Assembly: GCA_934546685.1 (NCBI GenBank) | Contig: CAKTEB010000017.1 | Location: 1 to 36,529 of the forward strand | Direction: 5' to 3' | DNA: 36,529 nt | From: an uncultured Oscillospiraceae bacterium | GTDB taxonomy: Bacteria; Bacillota; Clostridia; Oscillospirales; Oscillospiraceae | Part shown: piece after piece, positions 7,257 to 15,164 of the stretch | How the letters are laid out: each line of letters begins with the position of its first letter | How positions within the stretch are numbered: the stretch's first letter is position 1 | Translations under genes and position numbers: made by a program | The notes under the pieces: model-generated | What the model saw: only the letters and a program-made list of their open reading frames with translations | The model's database searches: none | What the model was told of the DNA's origin: nothing

Positions 7257-7841
7257 ATGACACTGGAAGAACTGAATCTGGCCTGTGACCGGCTGGAGGC
7301 CGCTCAGGCCTGCCGGAACCTGGTTGGAAAGCTGTCCTATTTTGACTCCGCTTTCCGCATGAACGATTTGCTGGCCCTGTGGGATACCAGCGACGAGGCC
7401 GAGCTGACCCTGCCCGATGTCAGCTACAAGGGCTATGAGGCGGTGAAGGCCGCTTTGGCCATGAAGGGGGATCGGAACGATCCGGGTATGGACATCAAGA
7501 TGCGCGGTGCGCTGGTGATCCACAACATGAACTCTGACGCCCTGACCGTCAGCGCCGACGGCAAGTCCGCCCACGGCACCTGGTTCTCCCCGGGCATTGA
7601 GACGAATCTCTACGATCCCGCAAATCCCACGGCCACGCCGGACAAAACCGACACCGCAAATCTGGAGGCCTCTGCCAACTACGTTTGGCAGGAGTACGCT
7701 CTGGACTTCGTGAAGGCCGAGGACGCCTGGAAGATCCAGAAGGTCAAGGTACGCACTTTCTTTGATACGCCCTTCGACACACCCTGGAGCCAGGCAAAGG
7801 ACACCATGTGGGCAAAGGACAAGGTCATCACCGAGATGTAA
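7257..7841 (+). CDS. SnoaL/NTF2-like protein 3
   Basis: 194 residues, with AAAGGAG 8 bases before the ATG and 14 bases after the previous stop. Paralogue of the two preceding genes: AAQACRNLVGKLSYFD (residues 15-30), LVIHNMNSDALTV with His89, SADGKSAHGTWFS, and closing strands YALDFVKAEDAWKIQKVKV. The loop corresponding to the GGP insertion is a Pro/Thr-rich stretch (DPANPTATPDKTD). Last gene of the operon, followed by a strong hairpin. Three adjacent divergent paralogues suggest a hetero-oligomer or a set of related steps on one pathway, but the reaction cannot be read from the sequence. Confidence 0.75.
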   Translation: MTLEELNLACDRLEAAQACRNLVGKLSYFDSAFRMNDLLALWDTSDEAELTLPDVSYKGYEAVKAALAMKGDRNDPGMDIKMRGALVIHNMNSDALTVSADGKSAHGTWFSPGIETNLYDPANPTATPDKTDTANLEASANYVWQEYALDFVKAEDAWKIQKVKVRTFFDTPFDTPWSQAKDTMWAKDKVITEM

Positions 7842-7848
7842 ATACAGG

Positions 7849-7877
7849 TTTGCCCCCGGCCGCTGGCCGGGGGCAAG
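7849..7877. terminator. Bidirectional hairpin between convergent operons
   Basis: TGCCCCCGGCC (7851-7861), loop GCT, GGCCGGGGGCA (7865-7875): 11 perfect pairs, extendable by T7850-A7876. It lies between the stop of the SnoaL operon and the stop of trpA. There is no clear U tract on either side, so termination strength is uncertain. Confidence 0.6.
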
Positions 7878-7891
7878 TTGTGTCTATGGAA

Positions 7892-8668
7892 TTATAAACC
7901 CCGAATGGCATCCTTCATGGACTTTACATAGTCGTAGACCACCGGCACGCTGTCTCTCCCATGCTGGGCAATGAGCTTTACAATGGCGCTGCCCACGATG
8001 ACGCCGTCGGCGATTTGGGCCATCTCCCGGGCCTGCTCTGGGGTGGAGATGCCGAAGCCGATGGCGCAGGGAACGCTTCCTGCGGACTTTGCCAGGGAGA
8101 TGATCTCGGAGATATTGGAGCTGAAGCTGCTGCGCACACCGGTGACACCCAGGGAGGATACGCAGTATAGGAAGCCCTGGGCTCTCTCGGCGATGGCCTT
8201 GGCCCGGCCCTGAGAGGTGGGGGCTACCATGGAGATCTGAGTGACGCCGTACTGCTCCAGCACGGCCTGGAACTCCGCATGCTCCTCAAAGGGCACGTCC
8301 GGCAGGATCACGCCGTCTACACCCGCCTCCCGGCACCGGGCCATATATTTTTCCGCACCATAGCCGTAGACGGAGTTGGCGTAGCCCATGAAAATAAAGG
8401 GGATGGAGATATCCTTCCGGAGCCGGATCACCATGTCAAAGAGCTGATCCACGGTGACGCCGCCCTGGAGGGCCCGCTGGCTGGCTTCCTGGATCACGGT
8501 GCCCTCGGCGATGGGATCGGAAAAGGGCACGCCGATCTCGATGATATCTGCCCCGGCCTCTGCCATGGCCCGGATCAGAGCCTCAGTGGTCTCGATATCC
8601 GGGTCGCCGCCGGTGAGAAACGGAATAAAGGCCTTGCCCTGCTGGAAAGCCGCTGTGATCTTATTCAT
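7892..8668 (-). CDS. trpA: Tryptophan synthase alpha subunit
   Basis: 258 residues, a normal TrpA length. It cleaves indole-3-glycerol phosphate to indole and glyceraldehyde-3-phosphate inside the TrpA2B2 complex. The barrel motifs are visible: FIPFLTGGDPDIETT, GADIIEIGVPFSDP with the catalytic Glu44, GVDGVILPDVPFEE, and GFGISTPEQ plus GVIVGSAIVK at the phosphate site. The second catalytic acid, Asp60 in E. coli (ADGP), is Glu55 here (IAEGTVIQ); Glu at this place is, as I recall, common in Firmicutes TrpA. The start overlaps the end of trpB by 8 bases, so the two are coupled. Confidence 0.97.
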   Translation of the reverse strand: MNKITAAFQQGKAFIPFLTGGDPDIETTEALIRAMAEAGADIIEIGVPFSDPIAEGTVIQEASQRALQGGVTVDQLFDMVIRLRKDISIPFIFMGYANSVYGYGAEKYMARCREAGVDGVILPDVPFEEHAEFQAVLEQYGVTQISMVAPTSQGRAKAIAERAQGFLYCVSSLGVTGVRSSFSSNISEIISLAKSAGSVPCAIGFGISTPEQAREMAQIADGVIVGSAIVKLIAQHGRDSVPVVYDYVKSMKDAIRGL

Positions 8669-9845
8669 AGATTTCTACCCCCTTGTATCTTGCGATGGCC
8701 GCCACGTCCTTGTCGCCGCGGCCAGAGACGGTGACTACCAGGATCTGATCCTTCCCCATGGCGGGGGCCAGCTTCCGGGCATAGGCCACGGCGTGGGCGC
8801 TTTCAATGGCGGGAATGATGCCCTCGGTGCGGGCCAGGTATTCAAAGGCGGAGACCGCCTCATCGTCGGTGACAGGCACATATTCCGCTCTGCCGCTGGC
8901 GTGGAGCTCCGCGTGCTCCGGGCCGATGCCGGGATAGTCGAGGCCCGCGGAGATGGAGTACACCGGGGCGATCTGGCCGTATTCGTCCTGGCAGAATAGG
9001 GATTTCATGCCGTGGAAAATGCCCGCCCGGCCCGTGGCCACTGTGGCGGCGGTCTCAAAGGTGTCGATGCCGCGGCCTGCGGCCTCGCAGCCGATGAGCC
9101 GCACCGAGGGCTCCCGGATGAAGTCGTAGAAGGTGCCGATGGCGTTGCTGCCGCCGCCTACACAGGCCAGCACCGCGTCGGGCAGCCGCCCCTCCTTTTC
9201 CAGGCACTGCTGGCGGATCTCCTCACCGATGATCTTCTGAAAATCCCGGACGATGATGGGAAAGGGGTGGGGGCCCATGCAGGAGCCGATGACGTAGTGG
9301 GTGTCGGCGATCCGAGTGACCCACTCCCGCATGGTCTCGTTGACCGCGTCCTTCAGGGTGCGGGTGCCGCTCATGACTGGGTGTACTTTGGCGCCCAGCA
9401 GCTCCATTCGGAAGACGTTCAGGGCCTGGCGCTTGGTGTCCTCCTCGCCCATAAAGACCTCGCACTCCAGGCCCAGCAGCGCCGCCGCCGTGGCGGTGGC
9501 CACGCCGTGCTGACCGGCGCCGGTCTCGGCAATGACCCGGGTTTTGCCCATCTTTTTGGCCAGGAGCACCTGGCCCAGGGCGTTGTTGATCTTATGTGCG
9601 CCGGTGTGGTTGAGATCCTCCCGCTTCAGGTAGATCTTGGCCCCGCCCAGATCCATTGTCATCTTCTCCGCATAGTAGAGGCCCGAGGGGCGGCCCGCGT
9701 ACTCCTTCAGCAGAAAATCAAGCTCCCGGTTAAATTCCGGGTCGTTTTTGAAATGCTCGTAGGCCTGTTCCAGCTCCTCCAGGGCCGCCATCATGGTCTC
9801 CGGGGCATACTGGCCGCCGAACTGTCCGAATCGTCCTTTGCTCAT
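8661..9845 (-). CDS. trpB: Tryptophan synthase beta subunit
   Basis: 394 residues from ATG 9845, preceded by AAGGAGGAAA; the upstream in-frame ATG at 9872 falls inside the leader terminator and is rejected. PLP enzyme condensing indole with serine. Motifs: RFGQFGGQYAPETM at the N-terminus, LNHTGAHKINNALGQ with the PLP lysine Lys85, ETGAGQHGVATA, and CVGGGSNAIGTFYDF for the PLP phosphate. First gene of the trpBA operon, transcribed away from trpEGDCF and controlled by its own T-box leader, instead of being at the end of the trp operon as is usual in Firmicutes. Confidence 0.97.
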   Translation of the reverse strand: MSKGRFGQFGGQYAPETMMAALEELEQAYEHFKNDPEFNRELDFLLKEYAGRPSGLYYAEKMTMDLGGAKIYLKREDLNHTGAHKINNALGQVLLAKKMGKTRVIAETGAGQHGVATATAAALLGLECEVFMGEEDTKRQALNVFRMELLGAKVHPVMSGTRTLKDAVNETMREWVTRIADTHYVIGSCMGPHPFPIIVRDFQKIIGEEIRQQCLEKEGRLPDAVLACVGGGSNAIGTFYDFIREPSVRLIGCEAAGRGIDTFETAATVATGRAGIFHGMKSLFCQDEYGQIAPVYSISAGLDYPGIGPEHAELHASGRAEYVPVTDDEAVSAFEYLARTEGIIPAIESAHAVAYARKLAPAMGKDQILVVTVSGRGDKDVAAIARYKGVEIYE

Positions 9846-9867
9846 GGTAAATTTCCTCCTTATGGGT

Positions 9868-10146
9868 AACAAAAAAGGCTTTTGTCCTAATCTCTTAGGA
9901 CAAAAGCCTTACACTTCTGCGGTACCACCTAAATTGGCGCATTGCGCCCACCTCATGCGTACAAACATACGCCGGCTGCGGTAACGGGCAGCCACACCGT
10001 TGGGCATTACTGGGCCATGGGCCGTTCTTCCCACCCTCCTGAATCCATTCACCTCAGAATTCCCCGCCGCGCTTCCACCGTCCGCGGCTCTCTATGCGTT
10101 CATAGCTGAGGCTACTCCTTTCAGTCGTCAGTTTTGCTGTGAAATT
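9868..10146 (-). promoter_or_regulatory. T-box leader of trpBA (tryptophan, UGG specifier)
   Basis: On the minus strand the leader shows a Stem I AGAGAG motif (CATAGAGAGCCGCGG), a following distal hairpin, a specifier-loop candidate GAATGGATTC with UGG at 10047-10045, the antiterminator T-box AGGTGGTACCGCAG (9930-9917) and a perfect terminator stem directly before the trpB ribosome site. Known mechanism: uncharged tRNA-Trp pairs with UGG and its acceptor end with the T-box, preventing termination. The transcript should start near 10146. Confidence 0.92.
9871..9910 (-). terminator. Intrinsic terminator of the trpBA T-box
   Basis: Read on the minus strand, a 16-base perfect stem (9910-9895 with 9890-9875, 4-base loop GAGA) runs into TTTTTTG. 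It is the terminator alternative of the T-box leader. Confidence 0.93.
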
Positions 10147-10152
10147 GAGGCG

Positions 10153-10181
10153 ATTATAACGCCGGAAAAGGCGTTTGTCAA
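10153..10181 (-). promoter_or_regulatory. trpBA promoter
   Basis: Minus-strand TTGACA (10181-10176), 17-base spacer, TATAAT (10158-10153): a perfect sigma-A consensus pair. Confidence 0.9.
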
Positions 10182-10241
10182 GTGCTTTTTCACGTTTTTG
10201 TGATGCTGCGTTAAATTATCAAATTTTTTTGAAATACCCTC

Positions 10242-10270
10242 TTGACAGTAGGTTTGATTGCGTGTATAAT
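10242..10270 (+). promoter_or_regulatory. trpEGDCF promoter
   Basis: TTGACA (10242-10247), 17-base spacer, TATAAT (10265-10270): a perfect consensus promoter. It is back to back with the trpBA promoter, the two -35 boxes being 60 bases apart. Confidence 0.9.
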
Positions 10271-10276
10271 CGGCCC

Positions 10277-10560
10277 AACAACAAAAACAAACCGTTGAAG
10301 CGGAAGTAAAGGCAGCTTTGCCCCCTCAGAGAGTCCGGGATGGTGGGATCCGGGCGGAAGGCGGACTGTCACAATGGGCCGCTGAGGGCGTTCGGAACGG
10401 ATCCTGGGATCTCAGTATGATCGACGTGTGGGCATACGTCAGTTGCCGGAGATATGCTGGTATCTCGCAAAGCGCACGGATGTTTCTATCCGTGAATCAA
10501 GGTGGCACCGCGGTATGTTTACCGTCCTTGACATTTTTATGTCGGGGACGGTCTTTTTTT
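10277..10560 (+). promoter_or_regulatory. T-box leader of trpEGDCF (tryptophan, UGG specifier)
   Basis: Stem I base CCCTCAG (10322-10328) pairs with CTGAGGG (10382-10388). AGAGAG follows in the 5' arm. ACAATGGGCC near 10371-10380 holds a UGG specifier candidate at 10375-10377. The T-box motif GGTGGCACCGCGG is at 10501-10513, followed by a terminator. It is a second, sequence-diverged tryptophan T-box 100 bases from the trpBA one. Confidence 0.9.
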
Positions 10561-10561
10561 G
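10521..10561 (+). terminator. Intrinsic terminator of the trpE T-box
   Basis: ACCGTCCTTGACAT (10521-10534), loop TTTT, ATGTCGGGGACGGT (10539-10552), with two G-T pairs, then CTTTTTTT. The trpE ribosome site follows within 10 bases. Confidence 0.93.
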
Positions 10562-10581
10562 TCCCCAAGGAGGTAATGGCT

Positions 10582-12069
10582 ATGTATCCATCCCTTGACC
10601 GGGTCAAGGCTCTGGCGGAGACCGGGGAATATCGGCGGATCCCCGTGAGCCGGGAGCTCTACGCTGATCGGTTCACCCCCATTGAGGTCATGCGTACCCT
10701 CCGGGCCGCCTCCCGGCACTGCTATCTGCTGGAGAGCGCCGAGAGCCGAGAGACCTGGGGCCGCTACTCCTTCCTGGGCTATGCCCCCACGCTGGAGCTC
10801 ACCTGTAAGGACGGCTGCTTAAAGCTCACCTATGACCCGGAATCCGAGATCCCCAAGGTGGAGACCCGGCAGGTAGCGCACCCCGGGGAGGCCATCCGGG
10901 CAGTGCTGGAGCAGTACAAGAGCCCCAAGCTGGATGGGCTTCCGCCCTTCACCGGCGGCTTTGTGGGCTACTTCTCCTACGACTATATCCAGTACGCGGA
11001 GCCCAGCCTCCGGCGGCAGAGCGATGAGGCCGGAGACTTCCGGGACGTGGACCTGATGCTCTTTGACCGAGTCATCGTCTTCGACAACTACCGGCAGAAG
11101 CTGATCCTCATTGCCGGGGTGGACGCCCAGGATCCGGAGCGCTCCTATCATGCGGCGGAGCGGGCGCTCCAGGAGATGGAGGCGCTGCTTTCCTCCGGGG
11201 CCAGGGCGGTGTTCCGGCCCCTAAAGCTGAAAACGCCCCTAGAGCTGTGCTTCTCCAAGGAGAAGTACATGGACATGGTGGAGCGGGCCCGGCACTATAT
11301 CCACGAGGGGGATATCTTCCAGGTGGTTTTGTCCAATCCCATGGAGGCCCAGGCTGAGGGCAGCCTGTTTGACGTGTACCGAGTGCTGCGGACCACCAAT
11401 CCATCGCCCTATATGTTCTACTTCTCCAGTGACGATATCGAGGTCTCCGGAGCCTCGCCGGAAACTTTGGCAAAGCTCCAGGACGGAGTGCTCCATACCT
11501 TCCCCCTGGCGGGTACCCGGCCCCGGGGAACGACCCCAGAGGAGGATCGGGCCTTGGAGCAGGAGCTCCTGTCCGACGAAAAGGAACGGGCGGAGCACAA
11601 TATGCTGGTGGATCTGGGGCGCAACGATTTAGGCAAGCTCAGTAAGCTGGGCACCGTCCAGGTGGAGAAATACATGACCGTTGAGCGGTATTCCCATGTG
11701 ATGCATATTGGATCCACAGTGTCCGGGGAGATCCGGGAGGACAGGGACGCGGTGGACGCGGTAGACGCGATCCTGCCGGCGGGCACCCTGTCCGGGGCCC
11801 CGAAGCTCCGGGCCATGGAGATCATCCAAGAGCTGGAGGGACGGCCCAGAGGCATCTACGGCGGGGCCATCGGATATATGGACTTCACCGGAAACCTGGA
11901 CGTGTGCATCTCCATCCGTCTGGCCTATAAGAAAAACGGAAAGGTCTGCGTTCAGTCTGGGGCGGGCATTGTCTATGACAGCGTACCGGAGACGGAGTAT
12001 TTTGAGTGCCGGAACAAGGCCCGGGCCGTGGTGGCCGCCATTGAGGCGGCGGAAGGAGGTCTCCGATGA
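10582..12069 (+). CDS. trpE: Anthranilate synthase component I
   Basis: 495 residues from ATG 10582, 8 bases after AAGGAGG; the ATG at 10576 is only 2 bases from it and the longer reading frame runs back through the T-box. It converts chorismate and ammonia to anthranilate with TrpG. The LLES tryptophan-feedback motif is present (CYLLESAESRETWGRYSF). The chorismate-binding domain shows FQVVLSNPMEA, the AEHNMLVDLGRNDLG block, GTLSGAPKLRAMEIIQELEG and GYMDFTGNLDVCISIR. The stop overlaps trpG (ATGA). Feedback by tryptophan is expected in addition to the T-box. Confidence 0.97.
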   Translation: MYPSLDRVKALAETGEYRRIPVSRELYADRFTPIEVMRTLRAASRHCYLLESAESRETWGRYSFLGYAPTLELTCKDGCLKLTYDPESEIPKVETRQVAHPGEAIRAVLEQYKSPKLDGLPPFTGGFVGYFSYDYIQYAEPSLRRQSDEAGDFRDVDLMLFDRVIVFDNYRQKLILIAGVDAQDPERSYHAAERALQEMEALLSSGARAVFRPLKLKTPLELCFSKEKYMDMVERARHYIHEGDIFQVVLSNPMEAQAEGSLFDVYRVLRTTNPSPYMFYFSSDDIEVSGASPETLAKLQDGVLHTFPLAGTRPRGTTPEEDRALEQELLSDEKERAEHNMLVDLGRNDLGKLSKLGTVQVEKYMTVERYSHVMHIGSTVSGEIREDRDAVDAVDAILPAGTLSGAPKLRAMEIIQELEGRPRGIYGGAIGYMDFTGNLDVCISIRLAYKKNGKVCVQSGAGIVYDSVPETEYFECRNKARAVVAAIEAAEGGLR

Positions 12070-12644
12070 TCCTTTTGATCGACAATTACGACAGCTTTGT
12101 CTACAATCTCTACCAGCTCATCGGCAGCTATCGGGCGGATATCCGGGTGGCCCGGAATCGGGAGATCACTCTGGAGGAGATCCGGCGACTGGATCCGGAG
12201 GCGGTTTTCCTGTCCCCCGGGCCGGGAAAACCGGAGGATTCCGGGGTGTGCCTGGACGTGATCCGGAAGCTGGAGAAGCCCATCTTCGGGGTGTGCCTGG
12301 GCCATCAGGCCATCTGCCAGTGCTTTGGGGGCACCGTTACCTATGCGGAAAAGCTCATGCACGGTAAGGCATCCACTGTCATCCCGGATCCGAAATCCCG
12401 GCTGTTCCGGGGCATGGGCCCCTTCCAGGCGGCCCGCTATCATTCCCTCAGCGCCCCGGAAGCGGAGCTCCCGGACTGCCTTCAGGTCTCCGCACGGACA
12501 GCGGACGGGGTGGTCATGGCCGTGGAGCACAGGGAAAAGCCCATCTACGGCGTACAGTTTCATCCGGAATCCATTCTGACCCCCCAGGGCGGGGAGATCA
12601 TCGAACACTTTTTTACCCTGATTGGAGGAAATCATCATGATTAA
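12066..12644 (+). CDS. trpG: Anthranilate synthase component II (glutamine amidotransferase)
   Basis: 192 residues; separate from trpD, not fused. Supplies ammonia from glutamine to TrpE. Class I amidotransferase triad: Cys77 in GVCLGHQ, and His166 and Glu168 in QFHPES. LSPGPGKPEDSG is the usual oxyanion region. It overlaps trpE by 4 bases and trpD by 8 bases. Confidence 0.97.
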   Translation: MILLIDNYDSFVYNLYQLIGSYRADIRVARNREITLEEIRRLDPEAVFLSPGPGKPEDSGVCLDVIRKLEKPIFGVCLGHQAICQCFGGTVTYAEKLMHGKASTVIPDPKSRLFRGMGPFQAARYHSLSAPEAELPDCLQVSARTADGVVMAVEHREKPIYGVQFHPESILTPQGGEIIEHFFTLIGGNHHD

Positions 12645-13647
12645 GGAAGCCATTGCAAAACTCACCCGGAAGGAAGACCTCACCTACGAGGAGGCACGGC
12701 AGGTCATGGATGAGATCATGGACGGCCAGGTCAGCTCCACCCTCATTGCCTCTTACCTGACGGCTCTGTCCATGAAGGGGGAGACCATCGACGAGATCAG
12801 CGGCTCCGCCTATGCCATGCGGGCCCATGCGACAAAGGTGCCCCACGACATGGAGGTGCTGGAGATCGTGGGTACCGGCGGAGACGGCTCCAACAGCTTC
12901 AACATTTCCTCCACCGCAGCCATGGTCATTGCCAGCGGCGGTGTGCCCGTGGCCAAGCACGGCAATCGGGCGGCCTCCTCCAAATCCGGGGCCGCGGACG
13001 TGTTGGAGGCGTTGGGAGTCAATATCTCACTGCCGCCGGAGAAGTGCAGGGAGCTGCTGGAGCAGGTGGGCATCTGCTTCCTGTTCGCCCAGACCTATCA
13101 CAGCGCCATGAAGTATGTGGGCCCGGTGCGGAAGGAGCTGGGGATCCGCACAGTATTCAACATTTTGGGGCCCATCACCAACCCCGCCGCTCCCACCATG
13201 GGCGTTATGGGCGTCTATGACCGGAGTCTGCTGGAGCCCTACGCCGCCGTCATGCAGAACCTGGGCATCCGCCGGGGCATGGTGGTCTACGGCACCGACA
13301 AGCTGGATGAGATCTCCGCCAGCGCACCCACGGCGGTCTGTGAGATCCGGGATGGGGCCACGAAGCTCTATGAGATCACCCCGGAGCAGTTCGGCTATCC
13401 CCGCTGCCAGAAGGCTGACCTGGTGGGCGGCACCCCGGTGGAGAACGCGGAGATCACCCGGAATATCCTCTCCGGGAGGGATCGGGGCCCCCGCCGTCAG
13501 GCCGTTTGCTTGAATGCCGGCGCGGCCTTATATGTGGCGGGCAGCGCAAAGACCCTGGAGGAGGGCGTAAAGCTGGCGGAGTATCTCCTTGACAGCGGCA
13601 AAGCCATGGAGAAGCTCCGGCAGTTTGTGGAGGCCAGCAACCAATGA
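12637..13647 (+). CDS. trpD: Anthranilate phosphoribosyltransferase
   Basis: 336 residues from ATG 12637, 8 bases after GGAGG; the upstream in-frame TTG at 12622 lacks its own site. It joins anthranilate and PRPP. GTGGDGSNSFNISSTAA binds PRPP, VAKHGNRAASSKSGAADVLE is the family signature, and FNILGPITNPA is typical. It sits inside a run of overlapping trp genes (8 bases into trpG, 4 bases with trpC). Confidence 0.97.
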   Translation: MIKEAIAKLTRKEDLTYEEARQVMDEIMDGQVSSTLIASYLTALSMKGETIDEISGSAYAMRAHATKVPHDMEVLEIVGTGGDGSNSFNISSTAAMVIASGGVPVAKHGNRAASSKSGAADVLEALGVNISLPPEKCRELLEQVGICFLFAQTYHSAMKYVGPVRKELGIRTVFNILGPITNPAAPTMGVMGVYDRSLLEPYAAVMQNLGIRRGMVVYGTDKLDEISASAPTAVCEIRDGATKLYEITPEQFGYPRCQKADLVGGTPVENAEITRNILSGRDRGPRRQAVCLNAGAALYVAGSAKTLEEGVKLAEYLLDSGKAMEKLRQFVEASNQ

Positions 13648-14444
13648 GCATTTTAGCGGAAATTGCGGAAAAGACGAAGGCACGGGTGGCGGAGGAAAAG
13701 CAAAATTGTCCCCTGGCGGAGCTTCGGACCCAAGCGGAGACGCTGGCGAAGGCGGCCCCCATGGATTTTCCCTTCCAAAGGGCCCTGGCTGCTCCGGGCA
13801 TGAGCTTTATTTGCGAGGTGAAAAAGGCCTCTCCCTCCAAGGGCCTGATTGCCCCGGACTTTCCTTATCTGGAGATCGCCAGGGAATATGAGGCCGCCGG
13901 AGCCTCGGCCATCTCCTGCCTGACGGAGCCCTATTGGTTCCAGGGCCGGGACGAGTATCTCCGGGAGATCACCGGAACGGTCTCGATTCCCGTGCTGCGG
14001 AAGGATTTCACTGTGGACGAGTATATGATCTACGGGGCCAAGACACTGGGGGCCTCGGCGGTGCTGCTGATCTGCGCCATTTTGGATGACGGCCAGCTCA
14101 GGGATTACATGGCACTGGCCCAGGAACTGGGGCTCTCCGCATTGGTGGAGGCCCACGACGAGCGGGAAATTGAGCGGGCCCTACAGGCGGGGGCCCAGAT
14201 CATCGGCGTCAACAACCGGGATCTCAAGACCTTCACGGTGGATACCAACAACTCCATCCGGCTCCGGCAGCTGGTGCCGCCAGAGGTGCTGTTTGTATCG
14301 GAGAGCGGCATCCGCACCCATGAGGACATCCAGAAGCTCTACGACAACGGCACCAACGCAGTGCTCATCGGAGAGACCCTCATGCGGGCCAAGGACAAAA
14401 AGGCCATGCTGGACACCCTGAGAGGAGGAACCATCCATGAGTAA
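13644..14444 (+). CDS. trpC: Indole-3-glycerol phosphate synthase
   Basis: 266 residues, single-function TIM barrel. It closes the indole ring by decarboxylating carboxyphenylaminodeoxyribulose phosphate. Motifs: FICEVKKASPSKGLI with a catalytic lysine, ISCLTEPYWFQG, VLRKDFTVDEYMIYGAKTLG with the second catalytic lysine, LVEAHDEREIERAL, IIGVNNRDLKTF, and SESGIRTHEDI for phosphate. ATGA overlap with trpD; 8-base overlap with trpF. Confidence 0.97.
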   Translation: MSILAEIAEKTKARVAEEKQNCPLAELRTQAETLAKAAPMDFPFQRALAAPGMSFICEVKKASPSKGLIAPDFPYLEIAREYEAAGASAISCLTEPYWFQGRDEYLREITGTVSIPVLRKDFTVDEYMIYGAKTLGASAVLLICAILDDGQLRDYMALAQELGLSALVEAHDEREIERALQAGAQIIGVNNRDLKTFTVDTNNSIRLRQLVPPEVLFVSESGIRTHEDIQKLYDNGTNAVLIGETLMRAKDKKAMLDTLRGGTIHE

Positions 14445-15048
14445 GATCAAGATCTGCGGCCTCAGCCGCCCCTGCGATATCGATTATGTCAACGAGGCAA
14501 AGCCGGATTTTTGCGGGTTCATCATCGGCGTACCCAAGAGCCGGAGAAATGTATCCTCGGAGACGGTTCGGGCTTTGGTGAAAAACCTCTCTCCGGACAT
14601 CGCACCGGTGGGGGTATTCGTGAACGCACCTCTGGAGGAGATCGCCGCCCTGGCCGGAGACGGTATCATTCGATATGTACAGCTCCACGGCCAGGAGGAC
14701 GAAGCGTATATCGCCCGGCTGCGGAAGCTGGTCACGGCGCCTATTATCCAGGCCTTCAAGGTTTCATGCCCAGAGGACGTACAGCGGGCGGAGCAGTCCT
14801 CAGCGGACTATATCCTCCTGGACAACGGCTCCGGGGGCACAGGAAAGACCTTTGAATGGTCAAACCTGCGAAATATCACCCGGCCCTATATCCTAGCCGG
14901 AGGCCTGGGGCCGGAGAACCTGGCTCAAGCGGTGGAGCGGCTGAACCCCTGGGGGACAGATCTGTCCAGCGGCGTGGAGACCGATGGGGTCAAGGACCGG
15001 GAGAAGATCCTGGCCGCTGTTCAGGCGGTGCGGAACGCCTCTATATGA
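14437..15048 (+). CDS. trpF: Phosphoribosylanthranilate isomerase
   Basis: 203 residues, separate from trpC. Catalyses the Amadori rearrangement of phosphoribosylanthranilate. The general base Cys is in KICGLSR (Cys7) and the general acid Asp in LLDNGSGGTGKTFEW. VQLHGQED, LAGGLGPENL and DLSSGVETDGVKD are family motifs. Last gene of trpEGDCF. No terminator-like hairpin with a U tract was seen before the next promoter. Confidence 0.96.
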   Translation: MSKIKICGLSRPCDIDYVNEAKPDFCGFIIGVPKSRRNVSSETVRALVKNLSPDIAPVGVFVNAPLEEIAALAGDGIIRYVQLHGQEDEAYIARLRKLVTAPIIQAFKVSCPEDVQRAEQSSADYILLDNGSGGTGKTFEWSNLRNITRPYILAGGLGPENLAQAVERLNPWGTDLSSGVETDGVKDREKILAAVQAVRNASI

Positions 15049-15105
15049 ATCAAAGCGGTGCTGGACATGGAATCGTTCAGCACCATTTTGGAATAGTTCG
15101 ATAGC

Positions 15106-15134
15106 TTGACAAAAGTGCGGAGCGGTGTTATCCT
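15106..15134 (+). promoter_or_regulatory. Candidate nitroreductase promoter
   Basis: TTGACA (15106-15111), 17-base spacer, TATCCT (15129-15134), about 30 bases before the start codon. Confidence 0.6.
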
Positions 15135-15164
15135 GCAAGAAAAAGAACCCCGGGAGGTCATGCT

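Noticed and set aside
6310..7263. Open frames antisense to and in other frames of the Gly-Gly-Pro gene
   Set aside because: The 9-base repeat keeps all frames open and gives collagen-like or Ala/Val repeats. Only the plus frame from 6352 has flanking domain sequence and coupling with its neighbours.
10318..10581. N-terminal extension of trpE through the leader
   Set aside because: The region is a T-box with terminator. Start at 10582 has correct ribosome-site spacing.
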